Assembly (NCBI GenBank): GCA_938041035.1 | Contig: CALHYX010000005.1 | Location: 22,694 to 86,693, forward strand | Direction: 5' to 3' | Length of the DNA: 64,000 nt | DNA from: an uncultured Acidimicrobiales bacterium | GTDB taxonomy: Bacteria; Actinomycetota; Acidimicrobiia; Acidimicrobiales; SHLQ01 | Shown here: one piece after another, positions 52,626-61,738 of the stretch | How the letters are laid out: every line of letters starts with the position of its first letter | Numbering within the stretch: position 1 is the stretch's first letter | Made by a program: the position numbers and the translations under genes | The notes under the pieces: model-generated | The model's database searches: none | What the model was told of the DNA's origin: nothing | Seen by the model: only the letters and a program-made list of their open reading frames with translations

Positions 52626-55211
52626 ATGAGCCATCACCGGCGCTCCAGTCGCGCCTTTCTCGCCATCGCTGTCGTTCTGGCGCTGGTGACCGCTGCCTGT
52701 TCCGGCGGGGACGATGACGCGACCCCGAATCCGGGCGCCACCGACTCGCCCGAAGTCACCAACGTGGCGCCGGGCTCACCGCCCGAGACCACGACGGCAC
52801 CGGCGGACACCGCACCGGCCACCACCGATGCCCCCGCACCGACCATCACCGAGGATCGGGCCTACTACATCCTCCCGCCCGGCAACTACGGCGGTATTCC
52901 GACCAACGACGACAGTCTCGACCAGTTGCCGCTGTACGACGGGCTGACCCCGCTGCGCGGCAACGTCACCGACGATGACATCGACGAGTTCTTCCTTCCT
53001 CAGAACTTCGCGCCCGTGGGCGACGCCACCGAGGAGGAGACGGGACGAGACGGGCTCACGATCATCTATGACGAGTTCGGCGTTCCGCACATCACCGGCG
53101 AGACGCGGGCGGACCTCGCCTTCGGCGCCGGGTGGGTGACCGGCCGCGACCGCTCTCTGCTGATCGATTTCGGGCGGGGTCCGGCCCGCGCCGCGGTGGC
53201 CGACATTCCCGGCCTCGATGCCTTTTCGCTGGTCACGAGCGCCACCCCGTACACGCCGAGCGCCGAGGTGGAAGCGCTGGTCGATGACCAGGTGCAGCTC
53301 ATCCTCGATACGTACGGCGAGGAGGGTCAGGAGATCATCGACGATGCTCAGGCCTACGCCGACGGGCTCAACGCCTACTGGGAAGCGAACCCCGACGGCG
53401 TCGATCGGGCGCCTGCGACGGTCAACGACATCATCGCCACGACGGCCTTCATCGGGTCGATCTTCGGCGCCGGCGGTGGCTCCGAACCCGGCAACGCCAC
53501 GTTCCTCGCGGCACTGCAGAACCGGTTGGGCGAGGATGAGGGTCGCTCGGTGTGGGAGGACCTCCTGCAGACCGACGACCCCGAAGCCCCGACCACCCTC
53601 GAGACCCGCTTTGAGTACGGCACCTTTACCGGCGGCGACGTGACGGGTTCCGTGGTGCTCGACGAAGGTTCGATCGTCTCCTACGACCCGTTCGCCGTCG
53701 CGGACGGGTCGATACCGGTGCCGGTGTCCTATGCCGTCGACGCCGCGGGCGACCCGCCGGACCGCCAGGCATCCAACTGGCTGACCGTGTCCCCGGAGGA
53801 ATCGACCAATGGCACCACCCTGGCGGTGATGGGGCCCCAGCTCGGCTACTTCTATCCGGAGATCGTGATGCAGATGCACCTCGACGGACCGGGTATCAAA
53901 GCGCAGGGCGCCGCGGTTCCCGGACTGGCGATGTACCTGCTGATCGGGCGGACCGAGGATTACGCCTGGAGCCTCACGTCGGCCAACCAGGACGTGCGCG
54001 ATGTGTTCGTCGAGGTGCTGTGCGACCCCGACGGCGGTGAACCCAGCCGGACTTCCGGTCACTACCTCCACAACGACGAGTGCGTGCCCTTCGAGGCGTT
54101 CGATGCCGGAGTGATCGGCGAGACCGCCGTGTCGTATCCGGTATCGGTGCACGGTCCGGTGATCGGAACCGCCACCTGGGAGGGCCGCCCGGTCGCGCTA
54201 ACCCGACAGCGGTCGACGTTCGGGCGCGACGGTCTCAACCTCAAGGCGCTCAAGAACATGACCGAGGGCAAAGCCGACACGCCGGACGCCTTCTTCGAGG
54301 TCGCCGACCAGTTCGGCTTCACCTTCAACTGGGGTTACGCCAATCGGGACTCGATTGGCTACTACGCCTCGGGCTATCTACCGAAGCGGGCCCCGGGCCT
54401 CGACCGTCGACTGCCGACCCTCGGCACCGGCGAATACGAGTGGCAGGGGTTTCTCAGTCTCGAGGAACACCCGCACGCGTCGGACCATCCCGATGGGCGC
54501 TTGTTGAACTGGAACAATCAGTCCGCTCCCGGCTTCATGCACGGCGACGGCACCCTGTACGGCTCGTGGCACCGGGTCGAGAACTTCGACGGGTGGGACG
54601 AAGACGCCAGCCTGGCCGAGGTGGTCTCGGTGATGAATCAGGCGGCGACCGAGGACACCACGTCGTCGGCCTGGCCGGTGATCAGCGAGGTCCTCGCCGC
54701 GGGCGAGGCCCCATCGGAACTCGCGGCCGAGGCGGTGTCGATCATCGATGCGTGGGTGGCCGACGACGCGCCGCTTCTCGACGCCGATGAGGACGGCGAC
54801 TGGGACGCGGCCGGGGCCCGCCTGCTGATCGAGGTGGCGTCACCGCTGCAACTGGCGGCGGTCGATCCCGTACTCGGCCCGATCCTGGCCGACGGCATCG
54901 GGCTCGAGGGCATCGGCCTCGTCAGCCTGGTCGACAAGGATCTTCGCACCGTGCTCGGCCAGGACGTCGAGGGACCGTTTGCGAACGCGTACTGCGGAGC
55001 CGGCGACCTCGACGCGTGTAGCGCTGCACTGTGGGCGGCGCTGGACGCGGCGATCGCGGCCGCCGTCCCTGAGCTCGGCGAGGATCTGAGCGCGTGGCGC
55101 GAGGAGGGACGCCGCACCACGTTCGCTCCCGGTCTGATCCCCACCGACTTCCGGTCGACCAATCGACCGACGTATCAGCAGGTCCTCGAGTTCGCGCCGC
55201 CGTCGGAGTAA
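52626..55211 (+). CDS. Penicillin acylase-family lipoprotein (Ntn hydrolase)
   Basis: This 861-residue precursor has a lipoprotein signal ending LALVTAAC (C25), a Thr/Pro spacer, an alpha-subunit region (TIIYDEFGVPHITGETRADLAFGAGW), a linker, and the self-cleavage site DRQASNW with nucleophile Ser383 that starts the beta subunit. It then has TSANQDVRD and ALTRQRSTF segments. Family members cleave amide bonds of penicillins, acyl-homoserine lactones or other N-acyl compounds. It is anchored outside the membrane. ATG 52626 is preceded by GAGGGG. Substrate unknown. Confidence 0.88.
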   Translation: MSHHRRSSRAFLAIAVVLALVTAACSGGDDDATPNPGATDSPEVTNVAPGSPPETTTAPADTAPATTDAPAPTITEDRAYYILPPGNYGGIPTNDDSLDQLPLYDGLTPLRGNVTDDDIDEFFLPQNFAPVGDATEEETGRDGLTIIYDEFGVPHITGETRADLAFGAGWVTGRDRSLLIDFGRGPARAAVADIPGLDAFSLVTSATPYTPSAEVEALVDDQVQLILDTYGEEGQEIIDDAQAYADGLNAYWEANPDGVDRAPATVNDIIATTAFIGSIFGAGGGSEPGNATFLAALQNRLGEDEGRSVWEDLLQTDDPEAPTTLETRFEYGTFTGGDVTGSVVLDEGSIVSYDPFAVADGSIPVPVSYAVDAAGDPPDRQASNWLTVSPEESTNGTTLAVMGPQLGYFYPEIVMQMHLDGPGIKAQGAAVPGLAMYLLIGRTEDYAWSLTSANQDVRDVFVEVLCDPDGGEPSRTSGHYLHNDECVPFEAFDAGVIGETAVSYPVSVHGPVIGTATWEGRPVALTRQRSTFGRDGLNLKALKNMTEGKADTPDAFFEVADQFGFTFNWGYANRDSIGYYASGYLPKRAPGLDRRLPTLGTGEYEWQGFLSLEEHPHASDHPDGRLLNWNNQSAPGFMHGDGTLYGSWHRVENFDGWDEDASLAEVVSVMNQAATEDTTSSAWPVISEVLAAGEAPSELAAEAVSIIDAWVADDAPLLDADEDGDWDAAGARLLIEVASPLQLAAVDPVLGPILADGIGLEGIGLVSLVDKDLRTVLGQDVEGPFANAYCGAGDLDACSAALWAALDAAIAAAVPELGEDLSAWREEGRRTTFAPGLIPTDFRSTNRPTYQQVLEFAPPSE

Positions 55212-55300
55212 ACCTCGCCCGGGTGAAACTCCAGCGGCCCTGGCTGCATCACAATGATGTACCTGCCGATAGAAGGCGGGTCGATCTGGAGAAGAATTAC

Positions 55301-57085
55301 GTGAATCCCCGTCAGTCAGCCCATTCCGAAAACCCCACCGGTACCGCCCGCACTCGTTTTGCGGTGGTGCTGATCGTGTTGATGAGCCTCATCGCGGCCG
55401 CCTGCGGTGGCGGTACATCGCTTTCAAGCACGACCGACGGGGGCGGCGACGGCGCCGTCGACGACGGCGGTTCCAACGGCGACAACGCCGATGACGATTC
55501 CGCTGACGATTCCGGTGCGGTCGCGGTCCCCATCGACGACGGCGCCGACAACACTTCCGATGACGACAGCACCTCTGACGACAGCTCCGGTTCCGATGAC
55601 GACGGTTCCGATGTACCGGTCGGTGACTCCGGGGTGGCCGCCCTGGCCGGCCAGATCCTCGACGGTTGCGAGGCCCTCGACACCGATGCGCTCGCCGGCG
55701 CCCTCGGCGAATCGGTCATCGTGGAGTCCAGCGACTCCCCCGCGTCGCCTTATCGGTCGTGCACGGTTCTCGCCGCGGAGGATCCCGAGGTCGCCCTGGC
55801 TTACGTCAACGTGGCCCCCGACCTCGATGGCGAGAACTTCCGCATCACCTTCGCCGACTACGACAACCTCACGCCGCTGCCCCAGCTCGGCCCGAACGCC
55901 GGCTACAACGATGACTCCAATTTCTTCACGGGCGTCCGGGTCATCGACGGTGACGCCGAATTCGTGATGGAGGCCCGGACCCGCACGGGTGAACTCAGCT
56001 TCGAGGTCGCCGACGCCGAAGCGATGGCGGAGATCATCCCCACCCTGGTGGCGAACATGGCCCCCAAGGACGACCTCGACTTCGACCTTCCGGACGGCAT
56101 CGAGGGTTGCGACGACCTCCCCGTATCCGAGGTGGCCGGCGATTCCCTCGGCGATTGGACCAGCGGTTCGTTCGACGGGATGCTCAGCTGCCGGGCCGTC
56201 ACCGACACCGACACCGAACTCACGGTGATTCTGGGTTCGCGCGGTTCGGTCGAGGACGCGGTCGACTGGGTGCACCAAAAGACCGACGACATCCTGCTCG
56301 ACGGCTCGTTGACCTACCTCTACCCCATCGCCGAGTGGAGCGACTGGATCGACCGGGGTTTCAGCGTCTTCACCGTTCGCATCCTGACCGACTACGCCGA
56401 CATTCTCGAGGGTGAGGACCAAAAGGCCGACATGGCCGTGGCCTCACGGGGTGAATACGTGCTGTCGGTGTCGTTGACCGGCCCGATCGTCGACGACGAA
56501 GAGCTGCTCAGCGACGACATGGGATTCCTCGTCGAAGAGTTCTTCGGCGGCATCGATTCCGACTATGACAACGCCGACTACGTCGAGGACATCGACCAGG
56601 TGGCCGCCGACTACCTGGCGGGCGACCTGCCGTCGGCGGACGTGGCGACCGAGGTGTCGGTCTGCGACCGGGTCGAGGACGGCGCCGTCGCCGAGATCGC
56701 CGAGATCGCCACGATCGACCTCCCGGTGATGGCCAGCGATCGCGGTTTCCTCGACGACGACGACACGGTGGTCAACTGCCCGTTCTGGGAACAGGACGGC
56801 TCCGGCGAGGCCGACATCGGTCTCGGCCGGACGCCGCTCGACCTCGAGTTCTGGAACGGCGACGGCGACGTACCGTGGATCGACTGGCAGATCGAGGACA
56901 TGGAGACCTTCGAGGATCAGGGGGCCACGATTGGCTTCTACGGTCCCGATTTCGAGACCTCGGCGTTGCGATACATCGATGACGCCGGGTTCGAGGTGTT
57001 CATCGAGATGGACAGCCCCCGAACCAACCCGGTGACCCTCAGCGAGATGCTCTCCATTCTCGACCTCGTGCTCGAAGCGGCGTAG
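55301..57085 (+). CDS. Secreted lipoprotein with acidic spacer (unknown function)
   Basis: This 594-residue protein begins at GTG 55301, with GGAGAAG seven bases upstream. It has a lipoprotein signal ending LIAAAC (C35), a 70-residue Asp/Ser/Gly spacer, and repeated domains starting with a CEALDTDALAGALGE-type segment. Part of it (GCDDLPVSEVAGDSLGDW, then TSGSFDGMLSCRA) is clearly related to the next gene. Paired cysteines suggest disulfide-stabilised extracytoplasmic domains. I do not recognise the family. Confidence 0.78.
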   Translation: MNPRQSAHSENPTGTARTRFAVVLIVLMSLIAAACGGGTSLSSTTDGGGDGAVDDGGSNGDNADDDSADDSGAVAVPIDDGADNTSDDDSTSDDSSGSDDDGSDVPVGDSGVAALAGQILDGCEALDTDALAGALGESVIVESSDSPASPYRSCTVLAAEDPEVALAYVNVAPDLDGENFRITFADYDNLTPLPQLGPNAGYNDDSNFFTGVRVIDGDAEFVMEARTRTGELSFEVADAEAMAEIIPTLVANMAPKDDLDFDLPDGIEGCDDLPVSEVAGDSLGDWTSGSFDGMLSCRAVTDTDTELTVILGSRGSVEDAVDWVHQKTDDILLDGSLTYLYPIAEWSDWIDRGFSVFTVRILTDYADILEGEDQKADMAVASRGEYVLSVSLTGPIVDDEELLSDDMGFLVEEFFGGIDSDYDNADYVEDIDQVAADYLAGDLPSADVATEVSVCDRVEDGAVAEIAEIATIDLPVMASDRGFLDDDDTVVNCPFWEQDGSGEADIGLGRTPLDLEFWNGDGDVPWIDWQIEDMETFEDQGATIGFYGPDFETSALRYIDDAGFEVFIEMDSPRTNPVTLSEMLSILDLVLEAA

Positions 57086-57095
57086 GGGTCCGGCC

Positions 57096-58148
57096 GTGCA
57101 CACCCTCATCGAAGCCGGCGAAAACCGGTCCGGCCGCGCCCGATTGCTCCGCCGAATGACGGCGCTGCTCCTGCTCCTCGGCCTCGTCGCCTCCGCCTGT
57201 GGTGGCGACGACGGCGAGGTCGAATCGGTCGCCGCGTTGGCAGGTCAGCCCCTGGGGTCCTGCGATGCGATCGATACCGATGCGCTCACCGCCGTCTTCG
57301 GCGAGCCGGTGCAGGCGGAGGCCGTGCTCGGCATCGCCCAGCGCCATCGGACGTGCGCGTTCTGGCCAGCCGGCGGCGGCGAACTCCTCGGGCAGCTGAA
57401 TCTGGCGACCGACACGAACGCCCGCAGCGTCTGGATCCCCCTGGCCCGCTACACCGACATGGTGCCCTTTCCCGAGTTGCACGAAGGGGCGGAGTGGCAA
57501 GCACGCAAGTTCACGGCCGTGCAGATCCATACCGATGGCGTCGAACTGCTCTTCGAGGCACGCCAGAACGCCGGCGACGAGACGTACGCACCCGCCGACC
57601 ACGAGGTCATGGGCGAGGCGGTCGCCGGACTCGTCGCCGCCATGGCGCCCGGCGAGGTAACCGCCGAGCTCCCACCCACCGTGTTCGATTGCGACGATCT
57701 CCCCATCGATGAGATCGCCGGCGAAACGTTGGGCCCGTGGACGAGCGGGACCTTCGACGGAATGTTGTTGTGCCACGCCTCGTCGGAGGCCGACGCGGGC
57801 AGCGATGGCGAGCACGCCGTCACCGTCAGCGTCCTCGTCGGATCGACCGAGACCGCCGACGGCGCCGAGGGCTGGCTGGAGGAGGTAACCCGACGAACCG
57901 ACTCGGTTCTGGTCGACGAAACGCCGACACCGATCACCGCGGAGGGGCTCGACCGGGGCGTTCGACTCCTCGCCCGCGAGGGCATCTTTGACCTCCCCGG
58001 CGAAGAGGCGCTGTGGTTCGACTCCGCCACCGCAATACGCGATCGCTACGGGGCGATGATCTCGGTCTCGGGCACCGCGCTTGGCCAGGAAGGACTCGGC
58101 CCTGACCTGCTGGCCGAAACGCTGGGGGCGATCCTGGCCGCGGGTTAG
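57096..58148 (+). CDS. Paralogous secreted lipoprotein (unknown function)
   Basis: This 350-residue protein begins at GTG 57096, ten bases after its larger neighbour. The signal ends GLVASAC (C35). Its body repeats the neighbour's domain plan: SCDAIDTDALTAVFGEPV, then DCDDLPIDEIAGETLGPW and TSGTFDGMLLCHA. The tandem duplication is evident from these shared blocks. The long acidic spacer is missing here. It converges on the AAA ATPase and overlaps its end by four bases. Confidence 0.78.
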   Translation: MHTLIEAGENRSGRARLLRRMTALLLLLGLVASACGGDDGEVESVAALAGQPLGSCDAIDTDALTAVFGEPVQAEAVLGIAQRHRTCAFWPAGGGELLGQLNLATDTNARSVWIPLARYTDMVPFPELHEGAEWQARKFTAVQIHTDGVELLFEARQNAGDETYAPADHEVMGEAVAGLVAAMAPGEVTAELPPTVFDCDDLPIDEIAGETLGPWTSGTFDGMLLCHASSEADAGSDGEHAVTVSVLVGSTETADGAEGWLEEVTRRTDSVLVDETPTPITAEGLDRGVRLLAREGIFDLPGEEALWFDSATAIRDRYGAMISVSGTALGQEGLGPDLLAETLGAILAAG

Positions 58149-59560
58149 CGGGCCAGGTATTCGGCGCGGCCGCCGGAGCCGTGTTTGTTGAGCCGCTTGC
58201 TCAGGTGCAGGCCTTCGAGCACGAACTCGATGGCGCTGGCGAGCATCGCCGGCTCGTTGCGGACCGCGGCGTCCTCGTCGGCGAGCAGTTCGTCGACCGG
58301 GGCCCGGAGGCCCGGTATGGCGTGTAGCAGCGCCTCGTAGTCGGCCGGGGAGATGTCCTCGCCGGCCGCCACCGAAGCGCCCTCTTCGAAGGCGTCGATG
58401 ATCGGGCGGTGATGGGCCGGGTCGATCGATTCGCGGAACGCGGTCAGCACGGCAGCGTTGATGAGGTGGCTGAGCACCTCGCCTTCGCGGCCGTCGTCGA
58501 GCGTTTCGAGTTCGACCTTGCCCGACGTGGATGCCGCCAGGGCCGACAGGTCACCGACACGAGGAACCACGAAGGCGTCGCCCTGACGCAGCGTTCGCCG
58601 CAGCGCGCTGGCGGCGAGGGCTTCGTAGTTGGTGACCGACATGCGCACCGAGACGCCCGAGCGCTGGTTGATGGAGCTCGACTGGCGGGCGAGGTGGCTG
58701 ACCGACGCCACCACCTCGGTCATGAAGTCGGGCATGGCGAAGGTGATGCCGTCCACCGGGTCGACCGAGGCTTCCTGCTCGACGATGGTCATCTCGGTGT
58801 CGACGTCGAGCGGGTAGTGCGTGCGGATCTGGGATCCGAAGCGATCCTTCAACGGGGTGATGATGCGGCCGCGGTTGGTGTAGTCCTCGGGGTTGGCCGA
58901 GGCGAACAACATCACGTCGAGCGGTAGGCGCACCTTGTAGCCGCGGACCTGTACGTCGCGCTCCTCGAGCACGTTCAGCAGGCCGACCTGGATGCGTTCG
59001 GCGAGATCGGGGAGTTCGTTGATGGCGAAGATGCCGCGGTTGGTGCGCGGCACCAGCCCGTAATGCAGGGTCAGTTCATCGGACAGGTAGCGACCTTCGG
59101 CCACCTTGATGGGGTCGACCTCGCCAATCAGGTCGGCGATCGAGGTATCCGGCGTGGCCAGCTTCTCGCCGTAGCGGGTGTCTCGGTGCACCCAGTCGAT
59201 CGGCGTGTCATCGCCCTGCTCGGCGACGAGGTCGCGGGCGTGCTTCGACACCGGGTTGTACGGATCGTCGTTGATTTCGGAGCCGGCGACGATCGGCATC
59301 CACTCATCGAGCAGTTCGGTGAGGCCGCGAATCATCCGCGTCTTGGCCTGGCCCCGTTCGCCCAGAAAGATGACATCGTGACCGGCCAGCAGCGCGTTCT
59401 CGAGTTGCGGCAGGACGGTGTTCTCATAGCCGAGGACCGCGGGAAAGAGAGGCTCGCCCGCCTTGACCCGCTCGATGGCATTGCGGCGAATCTCGGTCTT
59501 GATCGGAACGGACTCCCAGCCGGAGGCTCGCAGTTCGCCGAGGGTGCTTGGTTGCGACAT
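58145..59560 (-). CDS. Magnesium-chelatase-like AAA ATPase (Rv0958 type)
   Basis: This 471-residue AAA+ protein has a Walker A variant GERGQAKT (67-74), a Walker B/sensor region with RGIFAINELPDLAERIQVGLLNVLEE, and SANPEDYTNRGRIITPLKDRFG. These are typical of ChlI/MoxR-like ATPases that pair with a VWA protein. No chlorophyll genes are present, so a chaperone or regulatory role is likely, with the VWA protein at 43490 as the natural partner. The start follows the leaderless box TAGGTT (59567-59572) by six bases. Confidence 0.88.
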   Translation of the reverse strand: MSQPSTLGELRASGWESVPIKTEIRRNAIERVKAGEPLFPAVLGYENTVLPQLENALLAGHDVIFLGERGQAKTRMIRGLTELLDEWMPIVAGSEINDDPYNPVSKHARDLVAEQGDDTPIDWVHRDTRYGEKLATPDTSIADLIGEVDPIKVAEGRYLSDELTLHYGLVPRTNRGIFAINELPDLAERIQVGLLNVLEERDVQVRGYKVRLPLDVMLFASANPEDYTNRGRIITPLKDRFGSQIRTHYPLDVDTEMTIVEQEASVDPVDGITFAMPDFMTEVVASVSHLARQSSSINQRSGVSVRMSVTNYEALAASALRRTLRQGDAFVVPRVGDLSALAASTSGKVELETLDDGREGEVLSHLINAAVLTAFRESIDPAHHRPIIDAFEEGASVAAGEDISPADYEALLHAIPGLRAPVDELLADEDAAVRNEPAMLASAIEFVLEGLHLSKRLNKHGSGGRAEYLAR

Positions 59561-59566
59561 GGCGTC

Positions 59567-59572
59567 AACCTA
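59567..59572 (-). promoter_or_regulatory. Leaderless -10 box for the AAA ATPase
   Basis: TAGGTT on the minus strand ends six bases before ATG 59560. Confidence 0.5.
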
Positions 59573-59626
59573 ACGCGGCCGCACGGCCTGCTGTTAGTCG
59601 CTGGGGCGTCGATCCCGGGCGGGCCC

Positions 59627-59632
59627 TAGGCT
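59627..59632 (+). promoter_or_regulatory. Leaderless -10 box for the LLM-cyclase operon
   Basis: TAGGCT ends six bases before GTG 59639. Together with the box at 59567 it forms a compact divergent promoter region of 78 bases. Confidence 0.5.
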
Positions 59633-59638
59633 CGGCCC

Positions 59639-60559
59639 GTGCAGTACCGCATCTTTACCGAACCTCAGCAGGGCGCCAGCTACGAGACCTTGCTGAGCGT
59701 CGCCCTCGCCGCCGAACGCAGCGGCTTCGACGGCTTCTTTCGATCCGACCATTACCTCGTCATGGGCGACGCCGACGGCTTACCCGGGCCGACCCACGCG
59801 TGGCTGACGCTGGCTGCGCTCGCTCGGGAGACCTCCACCATCCGCCTCGGCACGCTGGTGAGCCCGATCACGTTCCATCACCCCGGCCAGCTCGCGATCG
59901 CAGTGGCCCAGGCCGACGAGATGAGCGGTGGCCGCATCGAATTCGGCATCGGGGCGGGCTGGTACGAGGATGAACACGCCGCCTACGGGATTCCCTTCCC
60001 GGCGATGGGCGAACGCATGAGCAGGCTCGAGGAGGGCCTCGAACAGATCGTCGGCCTGTGGACCACGCCCACCGGCGACACGTTCTCGCACGACGGCGAG
60101 TTCCATCAGATCAGTGCGTCGCCGGCGCTGCCGAAACCGAAGCAGTCGCCCCACCCACCGATCATCATCGGGGGCCAGGGCAAGAAGCGGACCCCGGCGC
60201 TCGCGGCCCGCTTCTGTTCGGACTTCAACCTCCCGTTTCTTGCGCCGCCGAACAGCGTCGAGGTGATGGACCGGGTTCGGGTGGCCTGCGCAGCGATCGG
60301 GCGGGACCCGGCCGAGATCACGTTCTCGGCCGCCCAGGTGTTGTGCCTCGGCGAAACCGAAGCCGACGTCGAACGGCGAGCCGCCGCGATCGGTCGAGAA
60401 CCGGCCGAGCTGCGCGAGAACGGTATGGCCGGCACCGTCGAGGAGGTCCAGGCCCGGGCTGACGCCTTCGCCGAACTCGGCGTCGAGCGGATCTACCTCC
60501 AAGTCCTCGACCTCGGCGACCTCGACCACATCGCCCTCGCCGGCCGGGCGCTCTCATGA
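59639..60559 (+). CDS. F420-dependent LLM-class oxidoreductase
   Basis: This 306-residue luciferase-like protein has MQYRIFTEPQQGASY, AAERSGFDGFFRSDHYL, RLGTLVSPITFHHPGQLA, GRIEFGIGAGWYEDEHAAYGI and PPIIIGGQGKKRTPALAAR. The pattern fits the F420-dependent subgroup common in Actinobacteria. The substrate is unknown. GTG 59639 is set by the leaderless promoter. The next gene starts inside its stop (ATGA), tying it to a nucleotide cyclase. Confidence 0.87.
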   Translation: MQYRIFTEPQQGASYETLLSVALAAERSGFDGFFRSDHYLVMGDADGLPGPTHAWLTLAALARETSTIRLGTLVSPITFHHPGQLAIAVAQADEMSGGRIEFGIGAGWYEDEHAAYGIPFPAMGERMSRLEEGLEQIVGLWTTPTGDTFSHDGEFHQISASPALPKPKQSPHPPIIIGGQGKKRTPALAARFCSDFNLPFLAPPNSVEVMDRVRVACAAIGRDPAEITFSAAQVLCLGETEADVERRAAAIGREPAELRENGMAGTVEEVQARADAFAELGVERIYLQVLDLGDLDHIALAGRALS

Positions 60560-61653
60560 CCCTGGAGGCGTGGCGGGAGGCCGGGCTGTTCGACCCCGAT
60601 CATCCCGACGCCGACGTGCATCGGACCCATATCGAGTGGCTCGAGTCGGTCGGGGTGGCAGCGACGGATCTCGGCTTCGTGTCGCGGCCCGAGGACCTGC
60701 TGCTCAATGCCAACCGGCGCCTGTTCCGACCCGGCGCCCGGCTGACGGTCGCCGAGGCCATCGAGCGCGCCGGGATGACGGAGGGCGACTTCGCCACCAT
60801 TGCCCGAGCGACCGGTTACCCCATGATCGACGAGGTCGGCTTCACCGAGGACGACCTCGCCGCGTTCGAGGCCTTCGGTCTGGCCGACGGCCTGTTCACC
60901 ACCGATGAACTACTGCATTTCACGCGGGTCATGTCGTCGTCGCTCGGCCGTATCGCGGAGGCCTCCACCGCGTTGTTTCGCGTCGACATCGGCGCCGACC
61001 TCGAGGCGGCCGGGACCGACGCGCTCGGCTGGGCCAAGAAGAATCACGAAGCCGCCCAGCTCATCACCGGTCTGCAACAGGTCATGTGGTCACTGTTTCG
61101 CTTGCAACTCGAACTGGCGGGGCGCCGGTCCGACGAGGCCCGAGATGCGGTGGGCGAAGGGCGCGCCACGCTGCGGCTCGCCGTCGGCTTCGTCGACCTG
61201 GTCGGCTACACCCCGATCGCCGACACGCTCGAACTCGACGAGCTCGGCAATTTCATGCGCCGGTTCGAGGAGCAGGCCTATGAGATCGTCACGGCCAACG
61301 GCGGCCGGGTCGTGAAGCTGATCGGTGACGAGGTCATGTTCATCGGCGTCGATCCGAACGCGGCATGCGCATCGGCGGCGTCGCTCATCGAGGCGTTCGC
61401 CGCCACGTCGGCCACGCCGCGCGGCGGGCTGGTCTACGGCGATGTGGTGGCTCGGGGCGGCGACTACTACGGGCGCATCGTCAACCTGGCGTCCCGGGCC
61501 GCCGGCGCGGCGGTGCCCGGCGAACTGCTCGTCGACGCCGACACCGCCGCCGCGTGTACGGACTTCGCCTTCGAACCCGCCGGGCGGCGCCAGCTCAAGG
61601 GATTCGCCGACCCCGTCCGGCTGTTCTCCCACGACTCGTCGGGCGGAACGTAG
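60556..61653 (+). CDS. Class III nucleotide cyclase with N-terminal regulatory domain
   Basis: This 365-residue soluble protein has a helical N-terminal domain of about 190 residues, resembling the autoinhibitory region of actinobacterial pH-responsive adenylate cyclases, then a class III cyclase domain. Metal and catalytic residues are present in VGFVDLVGYTPIAD, VKLIGDEVMFIG and YYGRIVNLASR, so it should be active as adenylate or guanylate cyclase. It is translationally coupled to the LLM oxidoreductase. Confidence 0.87.
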   Translation: MTLEAWREAGLFDPDHPDADVHRTHIEWLESVGVAATDLGFVSRPEDLLLNANRRLFRPGARLTVAEAIERAGMTEGDFATIARATGYPMIDEVGFTEDDLAAFEAFGLADGLFTTDELLHFTRVMSSSLGRIAEASTALFRVDIGADLEAAGTDALGWAKKNHEAAQLITGLQQVMWSLFRLQLELAGRRSDEARDAVGEGRATLRLAVGFVDLVGYTPIADTLELDELGNFMRRFEEQAYEIVTANGGRVVKLIGDEVMFIGVDPNAACASAASLIEAFAATSATPRGGLVYGDVVARGGDYYGRIVNLASRAAGAAVPGELLVDADTAAACTDFAFEPAGRRQLKGFADPVRLFSHDSSGGT

Positions 61654-61726
61654 GCGGCCCGAACATCCCCGAGGACGCGTGAACGACCACCCGATCGTAC
61701 GGGTGGAGCCCATCGCCCTCGCTGGC

Positions 61727-61732
61727 TAGGGT
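61727..61732 (+). promoter_or_regulatory. Leaderless -10 box for the GH2 gene
   Basis: TAGGGT ends six bases before GTG 61739 and fixes that start. The rest of the 85-base gap shows nothing else. Confidence 0.45.
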
Positions 61733-61738
61733 TCGCCG

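Noticed and set aside
58145..59560. Chlorophyll-pathway magnesium chelatase
   Set aside because: No chlorophyll or bacteriochlorophyll genes are present. The protein fits the widespread ChlI-like AAA family that pairs with VWA proteins.
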